From: Tipula vernalis
Taxonomy: Eukaryota; Arthropoda; Insecta; Diptera; Tipulidae
Assembly (NCBI GenBank): GCA_958295665.1
Contig: OY282558.1
Span: 351,583,034 to 351,647,033 of the forward strand
DNA length: 64,000 bases
Direction: 5' to 3'
Of the stretch, positions 44,940 through 57,799 are shown one piece after another (positions within the stretch are counted from its first letter, which is position 1; each line of letters begins with the position of its first letter). A program made the position numbers and the translations under genes. The notes under the pieces are model-generated. The model had not been told where the DNA came from. It was given only the letters and a program-made list of their open reading frames with translations, and searched no databases.

Positions 44940-47005
44940 TCTTGTTGCATTGAAAATTTAAAAAATACTTGTAGAGTTCATAACAGACAAAAATCTAAAG
45001 GCTGTAAACAATCCAATAATACAATCCATAGCCTGTAGAGTTGGGTAATTTATCAGCCAAATTAAAAACAATTGATGTGGTCAAACTAGCCTTAAGCAGA
45101 ATTTACCATACAAAGCCAAACAACTAAAAGAGGAAAAATTTGTTGAATTTGCATGGGTCAAAAATAACAGTGTGCTCATAAAAAAACCGTTAACTTCAAA
45201 AGCATCAGAGTATCATTCGAAGACATACTAAACATCTCTGGGCACCATAAGCACCGGTTCAAGGTAACAAATGCTTTCCAATTTCAATTCATGTTGAACT
45301 TCATAACTTCAAATAAAATGCCTTGTCTTACTAAAACAAGATTTAATGTCAGCATTGACACTCTCCGCTATTAGTCACAGCCGATTTATTAGTCACAGAT
45401 GCGAAAGCAACTCCAATTTTTTCCCGGATATAATTGATGGTTGCCTTATTGCAATAAAGAAAAATTTAAATGGTATCTTTTGCCAGTTTGTATTGAAACC
45501 AATAATATAAAGCTTTTTCTTAATGTACCAAATATATTTACCCTAAAGCAGTGACATATCGACCAGTCTTCTATCTTTTTAATTTTAGGTGACTTTAATT
45601 TACCTGATATGGTATTACTTAGAATATTGACAAAGGTAGTAATTCATTGACTCCAAGCAATTATAAGGGTATGCCTAGTGCTGCTCTAGCGGAATCAATG
45701 CTTCTTTCTGATCTATATATCAATACAACCGTCTCCAAAATAATAATCTTAGACCTTATAATATTGGTTCAAACGTTATATCAGTTGATATCTTTAAAGG
45801 CATTCTCTGCCGCTTGCGGTTTAATTAAATTTAACAAGATCCAGTTCCATCAAATAAATTAAACAACAACATTTTAATTATAAAAATAGGAATTATGAGG
45901 TTGTTAACAATTAAACTGACCTGATAAATTGGGTGGAAGGTTTGGACAATTTGAGGCTGATCAGTATGTCGAATTATTCTACCATCTGTAATCAATAAGC
46001 ATATTCCGATTTCCAATTACCAAAATAATCTTTATCCGAAATTGTATTCAAATGACCGTGAATACTACAAAATGTTCTCTAAAGTAAGATCACTAGTGGA
46101 AAAAGAGCAAAGGGTGACAACCAATCTAATACATTTCACATCACGCTCTTTGAATACGATGGAAGCGGGAAAGATTGTTGACGTTGTTGCCACCGACTTC
46201 TGTAATTTCAGTAAGATAGAGTCTCCAATAAAATCAATGCACTTAAGCTTAGAACCCTTGGTTTCCCACCTAATTGTCTACTGTTGGTATGGACTCTTAT
46301 TTAGAGCGACATCCGGAGTATCGCAGAGCAGTCACATGGGCCCAATTTTTTTTATACTTTTAATCAACGACGTTGATTTCGTGATCGAAAACTTATTATC
46401 TGTTGCAGAATGACCGCTAAAAATCACCTTTCCCGTTAATACCTATTCGTGGGGGCTGAATTGATGGCTGAATTTGGTGGCTGGAGTGGTGTTGAGCTGG
46501 ATTTCAGAGACCACTTATGAAATATTATCAATAGAGTGAACTCTGCGCTAGGTTTTGTTAAGCGCTGGTCTAGGAAATTTCTTGACCCATAAGTTACGAA
46601 GGCTCTATAAACAACCTTCGTTCGTCTTTTGCTCGAGTGTACCAGTCAGGTGTGGTATCCATATCAAAATGATCGTATAAAGGAAATTGAGGAGGTGCAG
46701 CATAGATTTCTCCATTTTGCCCTACGTGCATTGCTCTGGATGAACAGCTATAATTTTGCACCCTTTTTGACCATTAAGTAAGCGTCGTATTGTTGCACAT
46801 TTGGTTTTTGTTTTTGAAACACTATCCCGCAGTATCGATTCTCCTGCTTTGCTCGAAAAGATAAGTTTAAATGTAAACGCTCAGGCTTTGAGAATGGTAT
46901 CTGCTGAACTAAGTAAGATCAAAACGAACCCATTATTAGAATGCTGCGGGAGGCCAACAATAACTACGAGTATTTTGACTATAATATTCCCAAGTACACC
47001 TTAAA
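44940..47005 (+). pseudogene. Jockey-like non-LTR relic (ORF1 tail, endonuclease, RT)
   Basis: A possible ORF1 C-terminus is at 44980-45240 (KQLKEEKFVEFAWVKNNSVL). The endonuclease is degraded: FQFMLNFITSNKMPCLTKT near 45280-45335, GCLIAIKKNLNGIF at 45441-45482, and the catalytic-loop motif GDFNLPD at 45588-45608. Linker and RT pieces follow: QADQYVELFYH-type near 45950, YYKMFSKVRSLVEKEQ at 46065-46112, VVATDFCNFSK, GVSQSSHMGPIFFILLIND at 46314-46370, then GFVKRWSRKFLDP and HRFLHFALRALLWMNSYN near 46705-46755. An A run (47004-47013) may be the 3' tail. The FADD block is missing, so part of the palm is deleted. Confidence 0.82.
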
Positions 47006-47019
47006 AAAAAAAAACTTCT

Positions 47020-48570
47020 TTATTCTACCTGAATAATATAGGCCAATATCAACTTTAAATTCATGTCCGAAAGTTTTTGAAAAAACTGTGCATAAAAATC
47101 TCTTTGCTCACCCTAAAAGTATAACTTCCAAAAATCACCAAGGATTCTTCCGGGGTCGCTCAACTTTAACCAATTTATTTTATTTCACTGAATATTTAAC
47201 CGATTTCTTGATTTCTGCTTTTGGCGTTAATTTTAGACGACCTTAATATCTTAAAAATCGTAATGGAATCAAATTTGGAAATTCTCTAAGATTCTGCGAA
47301 AATGTCAATGCCGTTTGCCTACTTTATATCTTAATATTTCTCTGTTATTAACAAATCACGATAAAATTCAATGCTCTTGCTAATAATTCTTTATTTTACT
47401 GCAAGACTTCAAACTCCATGTGCATATTACCAACATCCAAGTCTTTAAAAAACGGAAAATGTTTCTGGCAAATGGCACGTCATATATTACAGAGGAATAT
47501 CAACTTCATCATCAATTGTTATATTATTTGAACTGGTTGAACACAACGGTTTTAAATCAACACTAATAAATCACATATCTGATAACCAGCATGGATTTAT
47601 ACCTGGTTGGTCTACATTTACTAACTTGGTTCAACTTATAAACTAAGTAATAAAGGAGATAGAAAAACATCATCAAGTAGACGTACCTTTTACAGATTTC
47701 AGCAAGACACTTGATTCCATTATAAAGCACTCCGAAGTCTATTTGCATCTAGATTCATACATTAATTGGTTCAAATCATACGTAACAAACCGTCTACAAT
47801 ATGTAATAATTGACAATAAGAATTGATCGGTTTTCATTGATCGGATAAGATCATAAAAAACTCAAATGTTCTCATATTTGCTTATGATGCAAAAATGTAT
47901 CGTACATGCAAGATGACTTCGACAGACTTACTGAGTGGTGCGATCAAAACTCATTAAACTTAAACATCAAGAAATGCAAAAATATGTCTTTTCTTCGTAA
48001 AAGGAATCCAATAATAACTACAGAAATACAACATCAATGATAATGTTAGTTTTAACAGGCACACCGACAACTGTATTGTTGCTAAGGCAAACTCTATGTT
48101 CGGCTTTGTTAAGCGATGAACTGGGAAATTCAGAGATACACAAACTTATTTACGCTATATTTCGCTTATATAAGATCTTAAGAAGAATATGCTGAAATCA
48201 TCAGGAATCCTTACTATGATGTGCACATCAAAAGAACTGGAAGCATACAAAAAAAGTGTTTGATATTTGCTTTGTTCGTTCAACCGCGACAAATTGCACT
48301 ATGAGTCGCTGGTGGCCCAGGAAAGTTTTGTAGATAAATCACTTCACCATTCTAGAGAACACTAAATTTTCTGTCAATTTGTGGAATTAACATTTCCTGG
48401 ATGAAATATTTTTACGTGATTAAAGCTGGAATTCTAAATTGGACCTTGTGATCGCATGGTTGTTAGGTCCGCTTATAAATATAAGTATCTTGTTTCGGAC
48501 AATTATTATAATAGCGTAATTTCATGTATTATACCACACGTATCAAACAATATCTTGCACAGTTTAAAGT
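47020..48570 (+). pseudogene. Second Jockey-like RT relic, with internally repeated RT part
   Basis: RPISTLNSCPKVFEKTVHKN near 47042-47100 and HQGFFRGRSTLTNLFYFTEY at 47138-47197 open one RT copy. A second version of the same stretch follows: SDNQHGFIPGWSTFTNLVQL at 47578-47638, TDFSKTLDS at 47692-47718, SYINWFKSYVTNRLQYVIID. FAYDAKMY at 47878-47901 replaces FADDAKMY, losing a catalytic Asp. Then WCDQNSLKLNIKKC, FNRDKLHYE, and an end near 48570. The repeated finger region means two insertions or one duplicated element. Confidence 0.82.
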
Positions 48571-49056
48571 TTTTGTAACTTGACATTAATTGGACAGAGC
48601 CGTCCAGAGGACGGATTTTGGTCACGATATGAGACTAGAGTAGATGAGCAATAGAATATTTTCTTAAAACAGCTACAAACATTTCTATTGTAAATTGAGT
48701 ATGTACAAGAAACTTGAAACTCTCAAGTCTAATTTAACGACCAAAATTGGAGCTCACATATATCGAGGCAACCCTTATACTGTTATTACCGTAAACATAC
48801 TGGTAAATATCAAAGTTTGTAAACGGATTTTATGGTTCATCACTTTTATTTAAAACTGAAATTAAATTCGGAATATACGGTAAACCAGACTTGTGATGGA
48901 ACTATCAGAAGAAGCGATAAGGAAGATCTAATCTTTTTAATCTGTATCTAGTAAGGTTGAAGAAGCTATTTAAGGGTTCTAGAGAAAAGATAAATATATC
49001 AAATCTTGTAAAACAATACGTAATAAAATACTAAATATACCAAATAAGAAGCGTGG

Positions 49057-49104
49057 AACTTTGAGTAATTTTTGGTTTACGGGTACCAAAAATCACTCAA
49101 AGTT
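49057..49104. repeat. 19-bp perfect-type hairpin with 10-nt loop
   Basis: The left arm AACTTTGAGTAATTTTTGG and the right arm CCAAAAATCACTCAAAGTT pair at 18 of 19 positions. On a minus-strand transcript the single mismatch would be a G-U wobble. The loop is TTTACGGGTA. Confidence 0.85.
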
Positions 49105-49254
49105 TTATATTACCTTGTGCATTGAACCGCAATGCTAAGGCAGCTTTGAAGAGTTTTGTAATTTAGTATGTGAATTATAAATAAAATACTTTTGGAATTT
49201 CGATCAAAATTTTTTGGTTGAAATTCTACTTTAAAATGTAAAAGAAAATTGCTC

Positions 49255-49314
49255 TGGTATGAGTTCCCTTTGGTATGAGTTGCCTGTGGTATGAGTTGCC
49301 TGTGGTATGAATTG
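49255..49314 (+). repeat. 16-bp minisatellite, 3.75 copies
   Basis: The unit TGGTATGAGTTGCCTG repeats four times, the first with CCCTT and the last cut at TGGTATGAATTG. Confidence 0.9.
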
Positions 49315-51227
49315 TAAAACGTGAATGAATTTTAAATACAAATTTTAAAAATCAAACAAAACCATTTTACGTATGTTAGAAATCATCAAAAATAATTTTG
49401 TTTGTGAAGAGAGTAAGAAAATAAAATTATTGCGATTCTACTGTAATTTCTAAATATTTTTGTTGTTGTTGTCTTGGTATTTTACATAGTCTTTGTCTTA
49501 AGTCTTATTTAACGTGCTCACATATCGCATATCGACGGTTTCAAAATAACACCTCGTATTTCAAAAATTTAAATTATTTTTTGCGCTAAAATATTTATTA
49601 AATAATGTTTGGTTCACTTTTATTATAATACATAGGCTGTCGACAAAACAATGTTTTGTCCTCCTCAAAAATAGTTCCTTTTGAATTAGAAGTTGCTGTT
49701 TTAAGATATAAGCAAGACCTCCCGGAGATAACTGAAACTTACAGAACATACAACATAAAGAGGATTTGGGGAGGTTAAGTTAGTAATGCGAGTAGTGTGG
49801 TTTTATACAGAATAAAAGAAAATGGATTTCAAAAACAATTTGGGTTTCAATTTTACTTTATGAATATTATTTCTGAATTTAATAATAATTATTTTTATCA
49901 TTTACAGTTTTTTTTTTATTATTATTTACAACAAAATATATGTCAAAAATCAAAATACTAAAACCATATTAGAGTCAAGGGATTTTACCCTACCTAATTC
50001 TTACCCTTGTTTTGCTATTTTTTTTACGTTTGGCTAAATTTTATTTTATTTCTGCTGTGACCGGTGTTGTGGGATTATTTTATAGTTTGTTGAAATTTCT
50101 TTTTGAGTTTATATTTGTACGTGTGTTTTATAGGCATTTGCTTACTTCATAGCATGGTAAAAAATACCTAGGGTAAATTAACCGACCTCGCGAACCAAGC
50201 ATCACGCTGACTCATCGGTGAGGTGAGAACTATAATAGTGGTATTATGGAAAAAGTAGTATAAGTATTAGTGTTTGTCAAACGACAGTGCATATCGGAAA
50301 CTGGAAATGGCATAACCCATCTAAACACTGTTACGTTTAACATACTATAAGAACGAATATAACTGTACGCTGCTTACGTTGCTGAATACACCCAAAAACA
50401 GTTATTTATCGAGTTGTAGACAATATGTAGGTGATCAAAAAGCCAAGGTCATATAGGGCGTTGCCGGTAACAGCTTCAAGTATTTTAACAGAGACATTTA
50501 TAGTACAAAACACAACAATAATAAAATTCAATCAATCATTCAAATTAATTTTGTGGTCGAACGAATTTCTCAATAAATACTTTGGCTTACTTAAGAGAAT
50601 GCGTGACAATTCACTATTTACACCTATCAATATAATGAATTTTCTAAGGTTGTCGACTAATTTGTGTCAGAACTTGTACAACAGTACAAAATGATTTTTT
50701 ATTCGGTCGTTATCTTTTTCCTTTTTTTATACTGTAGGAGTATATAAAATATTTTTATTCTTCATACTAACCTTGGTGTACATTAAAAAACTTGACGGCA
50801 ATATACATTTTTTATTCTTCAGACCATTCGGTTGGTTGGTTACTGGTCGATCGATAAAATATATTTTCATTTTCTAAGTATATAATCGGATTAACTATAC
50901 TATATATCCAAATCGGTAGATTTTAATTAAGTCTCATAAAGTCTGCGGTTAGTTAAGGTAACTACCGGTTTGGATATAATGTTTAGAATAATTGAGATTT
51001 GCAATCAATCATCAAAAAATAAAAACACGTTCACACATGGTACCACTATGTAATTTGTCTTCTGTACTCAATTAGTTGTTATTGATCATTTAATTGACAA
51101 CAACAAGAACACTGTTAAAAAAATGTATGAAATTAGTTCATCATATTTCTATCTACTAACCCGGGAATTCTCCTGACGTGTAGATATACCGCACACATGT
51201 GTTATGTGTACCACATATGTTTGTTAT

Positions 51228-51265
51228 CATCATAATTGTAATCATCATTATCATCATAATAATTT
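51228..51265 (+). repeat. ATC/ATT microsatellite
   Basis: A run of imperfect trinucleotides, ATCATCATTATCATCATAAT and similar. Confidence 0.8.
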
Positions 51266-53252
51266 ATCTGTACAACACTGTATTTTGGAAATGTATAATT
51301 TTGTGTATAGAGAAGAAATTAATTTCATTTCCCTTTAAAATATTTGATTTTCATTGTAGAGTAGCAAATAGCAGATGGATCTATCTATCTATTATACAGT
51401 GAAATGTATCTAAAATGAAATTTCTCAGTTTGATGGGCTTTATACTATCGTAATGTATGCAACTTTTTTTTATTATGTCAGTTAAAAATTCAATTTATTT
51501 TCAAAATGTGGTTATTTATCTGCAAATAGACATTTTTCGAGTATGGGGAGATAACCAGCTTTTATATTATTATATTTTTGATATGGTTATTGACTTATTT
51601 TTCTATATTATGCCAAAAATTTTAAATGGTAGATTATAACATTTTTCATATACATATGTATGTAGAACAATTCTAAAGTAACAGTGCGATTTTAATAACC
51701 AACTTGAAACGAAATATAAAATTTTTAAGTTCTTTAACGTTTCCTGCTGCTTTTAAGTTAATTCTATACATTTATAGTAGAGAGCTTTTTTTATATAAAC
51801 TTCCTGAAAATACTGCAGTAAAAATATAATTCGTATAATAATTAGGATTGGTTTTTTTTTCGTATTCTGTTTCGAAGCTATTTCACATGCTCATTATATA
51901 TTTTAAGCTTGGAATAGGATATAAAGACTGCATAAATAGCAATCGTTTCCAAGAAATAAGTAGGGGTTTTAAAATGGAACAAACTTATTCAATTTTGTAG
52001 TCTTATTCTTTAAGACGGTAATATTTACTTACTGATATATGGTATACATATCCGTCCCTCCCAAAGTTGATTGTTGTTTCGAAAAATTGCTAGATAAGCT
52101 TCTCATTCACCACAAATACATGCGCATATTTTCACATATTCATTAAACATGGTCAAGTAATTAGTAAAGGATCAAAGGATTTCGATAAGTAACAAAAAAC
52201 ATTGTTAGTCCAGCAAATGTTATTTACATTATATGGACAACACTTGATTTAGAATTAATCGGTTCTTTAAGGAAACACTTGTTATATTTAGATGTGGCTG
52301 GTTTTTGAATGCAACCATCTAATAAAATTTCGAGAAATAAATTTAAATACTTTGAAAATATGGAAAACTCAAATAAAAAACTCGAATATTTCCGAAAATC
52401 TTGAATAAACTTAAATTCTTAAACTAATCTTGAAAAATTTGAATGCTTTAAGCAATTCAAAGCAAAAATACCGTTTTCGCAAAAAAAAATAAAAACAATT
52501 GGTGGAGGACGAATAGTCTCAGAAATATTGAAAAATGTTTATAATTTCGAAAAAATTAGATGCTAAACATCTTAACGCTATTCAAACCCAGATGTTCAGA
52601 TTAATCCAAAAATCTCAAAATAACGAATTTCGAGTATCTCCCCTAACTCAAGGTTAATTTCGACGCTTATATTTAAATACAAAATCTCGAATAGTATCTA
52701 AATACATAACACACTTCGGCTGTGGTGCCAAACAAACCTCTAGCAAGGTTAAAAACTTTAAAAAGTCATATAAAATCTTGAAATTTCAAAGTAAATCGGT
52801 AATAAAATAATAGTCGGTAACCCCTATTAAGACAATATTGTACTATACCAAATTAAACTTTATCTTAAAAAACTATAAAACCATTCAAATCCGGGAATCG
52901 AGACGCCCGGTTGTCGGTTGTCGTTTATTTGCGATCAAATGTGGTTCTCTTAATGCTTACATAACCCTATTTCCTGGAAATTGTGACAATGTGATTTAGT
53001 TCTCGAAAATCGGGATAAATATGGAATAGAAATATTGAATTCATCGAAAATATGGATGAACTCCAATTAACTACATCTTTCTGTGCAATTGAAGTGCAGT
53101 AGAATTTGTTTGACCTTAATTCTTTGGCGACAATCTTTTTACAACATTTTATTAATAATTCAGTATAAATTATGAACTCGGAAATATACGATTGATTAAC
53201 CAAAAGGTTTAGATCAATCGGCTAATCTGCCTACTAATAATGTCTTTTGGAG

Positions 53253-53304
53253 CGGTACTGTAAGCAAGCAATTTCATATTTTCAAATACTTTGCTTACAT
53301 ACCG
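53253..53304. repeat. 14-bp inverted repeat with 23-nt loop
   Basis: CGGTACTGTAAGCAA and TTGCTTACATACCG pair with one bulged base. Weaker complementarity (TTTTGGAGC against GTTCCAAAG) lies outside. Confidence 0.65.
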
Positions 53305-56300
53305 TTTTGTAAATTAGAGCGTTCCAAAGTATCCAAATCAATTTGTAAATAAATTAAAATTTAAGTCAGTAAATGACACTTATTTTATCTTTCTATGCCA
53401 CTAAAATTTGTAAGAACTGCAAGACAAACACCAGTGGTTATCTCGAGAACAAACTTAATTTACCTAATCGATTATTTAACACTAAGTAAACCTTAGAAGA
53501 TATAGTGCCGAATTATTTACTTATGTGCGAAGAAATTTCGCTTTTATTTATGTGTGAAATTACTGATATGCCAACAATTCTGCTGTGTTAGAATAATCTG
53601 TATGTGCTAACTCGTGATAACTTGTATTTCTGCTGTTTGACCGTTGTGGACGAAAATCGAGAAACATAACAAGACTAGACCGGCAAACATACATTTGCTT
53701 ATCTAATCAGTTTCTTCTGAAGAATAAAAACGCCCGAGTGCAGCCCTCTTCTACAATTTCGATAAATGACCAACTCCTAGTTAATTCTTTGTCGATCTAT
53801 ACATTTCGGGGTTCTCTGAACAAAGAACAAATATAACCGTTTGCGAAAAATTCTGTAAGTTGTCTCGGGTACCACCATTATGCGTTTTTTTTCCTGAACA
53901 TTTCAACCCTTGAGCAAATATTCGACGCGCAAGTAAACTTAAACAAACTTCCTAGAATCTCTAGCAAATACATTCTCAATGGATGTGCTTTTGCTTTAAC
54001 ATTTAATGTAAGCAAACATAAAACAAAATGTAAGCACAAGTTGATAATTCCATTAATAATTTTCTTTTTGATGTGAAAACATCTTTAGCGGCAGGAGTAA
54101 TTAAAAAATTATATAGAAATCATGTTACGGAGACATATGTGCCGAACAAATAATATTGCATGTACATATGTGTGAATATCGAAACCTAAAATCAACACAA
54201 AATCTACGCTTATGCATGGAACAAACAACATCATCCGTCATTTCAAAATCATCGTGAACACGAAAAAAAAAATTAAAAAAAACTTCCGACTTATTTTATT
54301 TTGTTGTGAAAATATCTACCATATATGGCCGCAGCTATTTTAGAAATTGAAAATTACATACGAACAAAAGGAGCCCAAATTATGCATATATAGTGAAACT
54401 GTCTAAAAAAACGAAAAATGCTCATGCTGTTGCTGAGTTTGATTATGAGAGGTTGCCCGCTATTGTCTTTCCAATTGCTATGATTTAATAGAACAGCTCT
54501 ATTTCATTTATTTCACACTCATCAGTGACAAACCGTTGCGATTTTACATTGTCGAGTTTATGCAGCGAGTTTGCCGTGACCATTCACTATACGTATATAT
54601 TAAAGCGTACATTGCAGGTATAGGTGATTAATTTAACAGAACTGTACTTTGCTCATGCTCAATTAATGTCAGTATAAGGTTCGCCCTCTACATAAAAAAT
54701 AGAATAACTTATTGACTTTTTGAACCAACTAAGCGAACAACAGCCTTCATTATGCATGAGTTTTCAGCCTCATCGATAAGGCTTGAAATAATTCATATTT
54801 ATACAAAAATGTTTTCACATAAACGTTTTGCGAGTTGAGGGTGAACTCGCTCGTTGTTTTTTTTAATACCTCCCGGTTATTTGTACCGTAGCCTTTCCAA
54901 ACCAGCCTCCTAAACTCCTTTAACATGATTTGTGCAACAATTTTGTGCATCATAGCCTTGAAGTATTCTACATAAGCCTTGAACAATTCCGCCAATGCTT
55001 AAAATTATTGTATCATCAACCGGTGCTTAACCACGAACTTTCCGGAACGTTTGTTGACTTAGTTTCTTCGTTTACTGCAAGTGTATTTAGTTACCCGGAT
55101 ACCTAAGAAACACGAGCTTCATGAAACTATAGATTCGGCGGAATAATGAGAAAAACAACCCGTGTTGTATCTCAGGGTGCGAGGGACTAACTGTTACTTG
55201 TTTCTCGGGTTGTTGACATAATGTTGATTTCCTAAATCTTCAATTTATACATAGGAAAACCAAAAGAACTTGCCATCAAGCTGGTAGTAAGTAGTGCCTT
55301 TCCACCGGAATTTACATTCATTAATCTGAATATAATTAGAACTGATGAAAGTGGGTGCCAGCGGCATTATGTTCGAAGTCCGAAATTGTGCCGAAACTGC
55401 AAAAATTTGTTAGTTGACCTCATGAAACTTAATCTTAAATAATCCTTTAAACTCTTCGAATCCGTCCAGCTTCAAAGTCTGAGGTATAATCTTCAGAAAT
55501 TCGATTTTTTACTATTTTCAATACCATTTTCTCAGCAATTTTTTTTTTAATTCGCTTTTATTGTACAAACGAGCAAAAATAATACGATATTAGCCTTGAA
55601 TTCATTTGATCCGAAAGCCAACATTCAATATTTAAAATTGCCAACATTTCGACCGAAACACCGTGCCACGGCAAGGAAAGTGTCGCCAAGAAAACGAACC
55701 GAAACTTGCATAAATGTTAAAGGGGCCATTTGCCGGACATAACACGTCATAACTTAATTATTCATACTCCTTTCTGCTCCTAGTGCGGATAAAATGAAGG
55801 TAATACGCCTCACATTAAGCGGACTATTACCATGGAGCCGCGTGACGGTGATCGGTCGGTAACAAGCAGATAATAAAGATGAGACTAATGGTCGCTGACG
55901 AATCAAACAGATTCAGTTTCCCTTTGCACTCGTACGATTAATATTCCAAGTCGCGAAACGATATATTCTTCTACACTGTATTTCGGTAGGACAGAAATCA
56001 ACGGTAAATTGTGCATTTAGCTCTCTCTCGTCGCTGCATTGGGAATCAAGTTAGTACGGTACTCAAGCCACTGCATTCTAGACGCCATTATGGGAATTAA
56101 AGACAAACATAAAGAGATTGAGTAACCACCAAGTTGAGGTGAAACAATCACCGATGATGCAAAAAATTGCTTGACTCAAAGACCATCCACTGGATTCACC
56201 AAGTTAACATTCGTTACTTGAAAAGACTCCAGCTGAGATGAGTACCTTTTCGACTTTAAAACTTGTCGCCTGTACACTTTAAAGATAAACAGAATTACCG

Positions 56301-56677
56301 TTACGCCTGGTCTATAACATATTTTGAAGGAGTCGATGTGCGGTTTCAAATATATTTATGAAGGAGGACTATACTGTCCAATCTGCAAAGCAAATCCCAA
56401 TCAGACATTATTTATCGTAAAGCCCTCCACCACTATTGTTTGAGGAATTTGTAATATATATTAATCGCGAAATGTAATTATTTGTAATTACGAAAACCAG
56501 TTGGCGATCGTTTGGTTTTGATAGAAAACACGATAATATTGTCGTGTAGTAATTGCAAAAGTGAATACCTATAATAAAAACCGCATTAGTTAAATGTGAC
56601 TGTAAAGAAACCATCCGAAATATTATTGAGAATAATTAAAATACACTTTAAGATCATACCGCAACTACATTTTCAAG
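53305..56677. other. Unassigned DNA, less AT-rich toward the right
   Basis: From about 53700, and clearly at 55000-56300, composition is more balanced than elsewhere, suggesting old coding or LTR sequence. Open frames such as 54750-54995 (minus) match nothing I recognise. The 55600-56600 part directly precedes the gag relic at 56678 and may hold its 5' LTR and leader, but I could not define an LTR pair or primer-binding site. Confidence 0.35.
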
Positions 56678-57290
56678 ATGTCGAACAAGCAAAACAACGA
56701 TGAATTCATTCTGGGTGATTTTCAATATTGCGAGAAACGAATTATAATTTATTTCAAGATTAGTCAAACTCTAGCAAATATTGAATCATTAAGGCTACGA
56801 AATTTAATTGGTAAGCGAAATTGTGAAATAGTTCAAAATGTGGTTTCTCCCAAAGACCAGAATACGCTTGTGTATGAGGAAGTGGAGAATGTTTTAAAAA
56901 GTAATTTAAAACCAAAAGTTAATAAGCAAGCCGAAGCCACACAAACTTGTGGTTTTAGTGATTATTCCAAAAAAAAAAAAACGTAAATTTATGCAGTACC
57001 GCTACAGAAGCTGCATTAATATACCATTTTATGAGATTCAACGTGTTCTGTGAGGAAACCCTGAGTTCCGTTTTGGTAAGCATTGTAAAAAGGCGCTGAA
57101 TACGGAATCGTGGGTACAAGAGGAAGCAGTTATCCAAAAAGTAATGGAAATGAACTTAAAACAATACACATACTCGTATCTCCTACAATTGTTACCGTTG
57201 TGAGAGGAGATATGATCAAATATGTCTGGCGAAACAACGGCAACGTATTCATTGCAGAAAAAGAGGACATATCTTGAGAATGATAAAAAT
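56678..57290 (+). pseudogene. LTR-retrotransposon gag relic (Gypsy-like)
   Basis: A clean 102-codon frame starts MSNKQNNDEF and contains ISQTLANIESLRLRNLIGKR, then TLVYEEVENVLKSNLKPKVN, a pattern like the Gypsy capsid region in which a (T)YEEV...L...L.P motif precedes the end. After a frameshift at the A run (56970-56980) further pieces follow, and a Cys/His-rich tail CYRCERRYDQIC then HCRKRGH near 57190-57260 looks like eroded zinc knuckles. No protease or RT follows; a non-LTR 3' end begins at about 57800. Confidence 0.5.
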
Positions 57291-57799
57291 CTCTAAATAT
57301 ATTGAAGATTCTCTTGTCGTATTTTATTTGACCAAGGAAGTGGAATTTAAATTGTTATTCAATTTTGGTCAAATAAAATAGCCAATGAAGTTCAATGTTT
57401 GGAATTCGTTTGATTTTCATAGGTTGGTTGTTGGTAGCATTTTGAAATTTTTTGTGGCGAAATACATTTTTTCACCAATAAAATATTGGTATGTGGGTTT
57501 GTTTACATTTAACGTATTTTATAAATATTTTTCATACTTTTAATTGCCAAATAAATAGTCAAAATAATAATAAATTTCACAAAGCCAACCTACTCGCATA
57601 GAAATAATAAAAATAATCGGGTCTAGCGCACCCAGGAAAAAGTAGACAAACTAAACGATGAGTTTAGCAGGAATTCGATGAAATCCTACTGAGGAATTCA
57701 ATAGTGCAATTGTTGTTGTAAATGGTCAAATAAAACAAGGCTTCTGTCTTTATTCAATTTAGTGAAAGTTCAAATGGCGCCACAAATACAAGTTGGGCT
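57291..57799. other. AT-rich spacer
   Basis: I see no recognised feature between the gag relic and the truncated non-LTR element. Confidence 0.4.

Larger units (their letters stand above)
48571..53252. other. AT-rich non-coding DNA
   Basis: No gene is recognised. The region includes the hairpin at 49057-49104, the 16-bp minisatellite at 49255-49314 and an ATC/ATT microsatellite at 51228-51265. From 52370 to 52800 the DNA is cryptically simple (GAAAATCTTGAATA, AATTTCGA), like that at 6100-6560. Confidence 0.45.

Noticed and set aside
54750..54995. 81-codon minus-strand open frame
   Set aside because: No recognisable domain, and neighbouring frames do not extend it.
56500..56515. TGGCGATCGTTTGG as a primer-binding site for the downstream gag relic
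   Set aside because: No LTR end or second LTR could be defined next to it, so the match is not supported.
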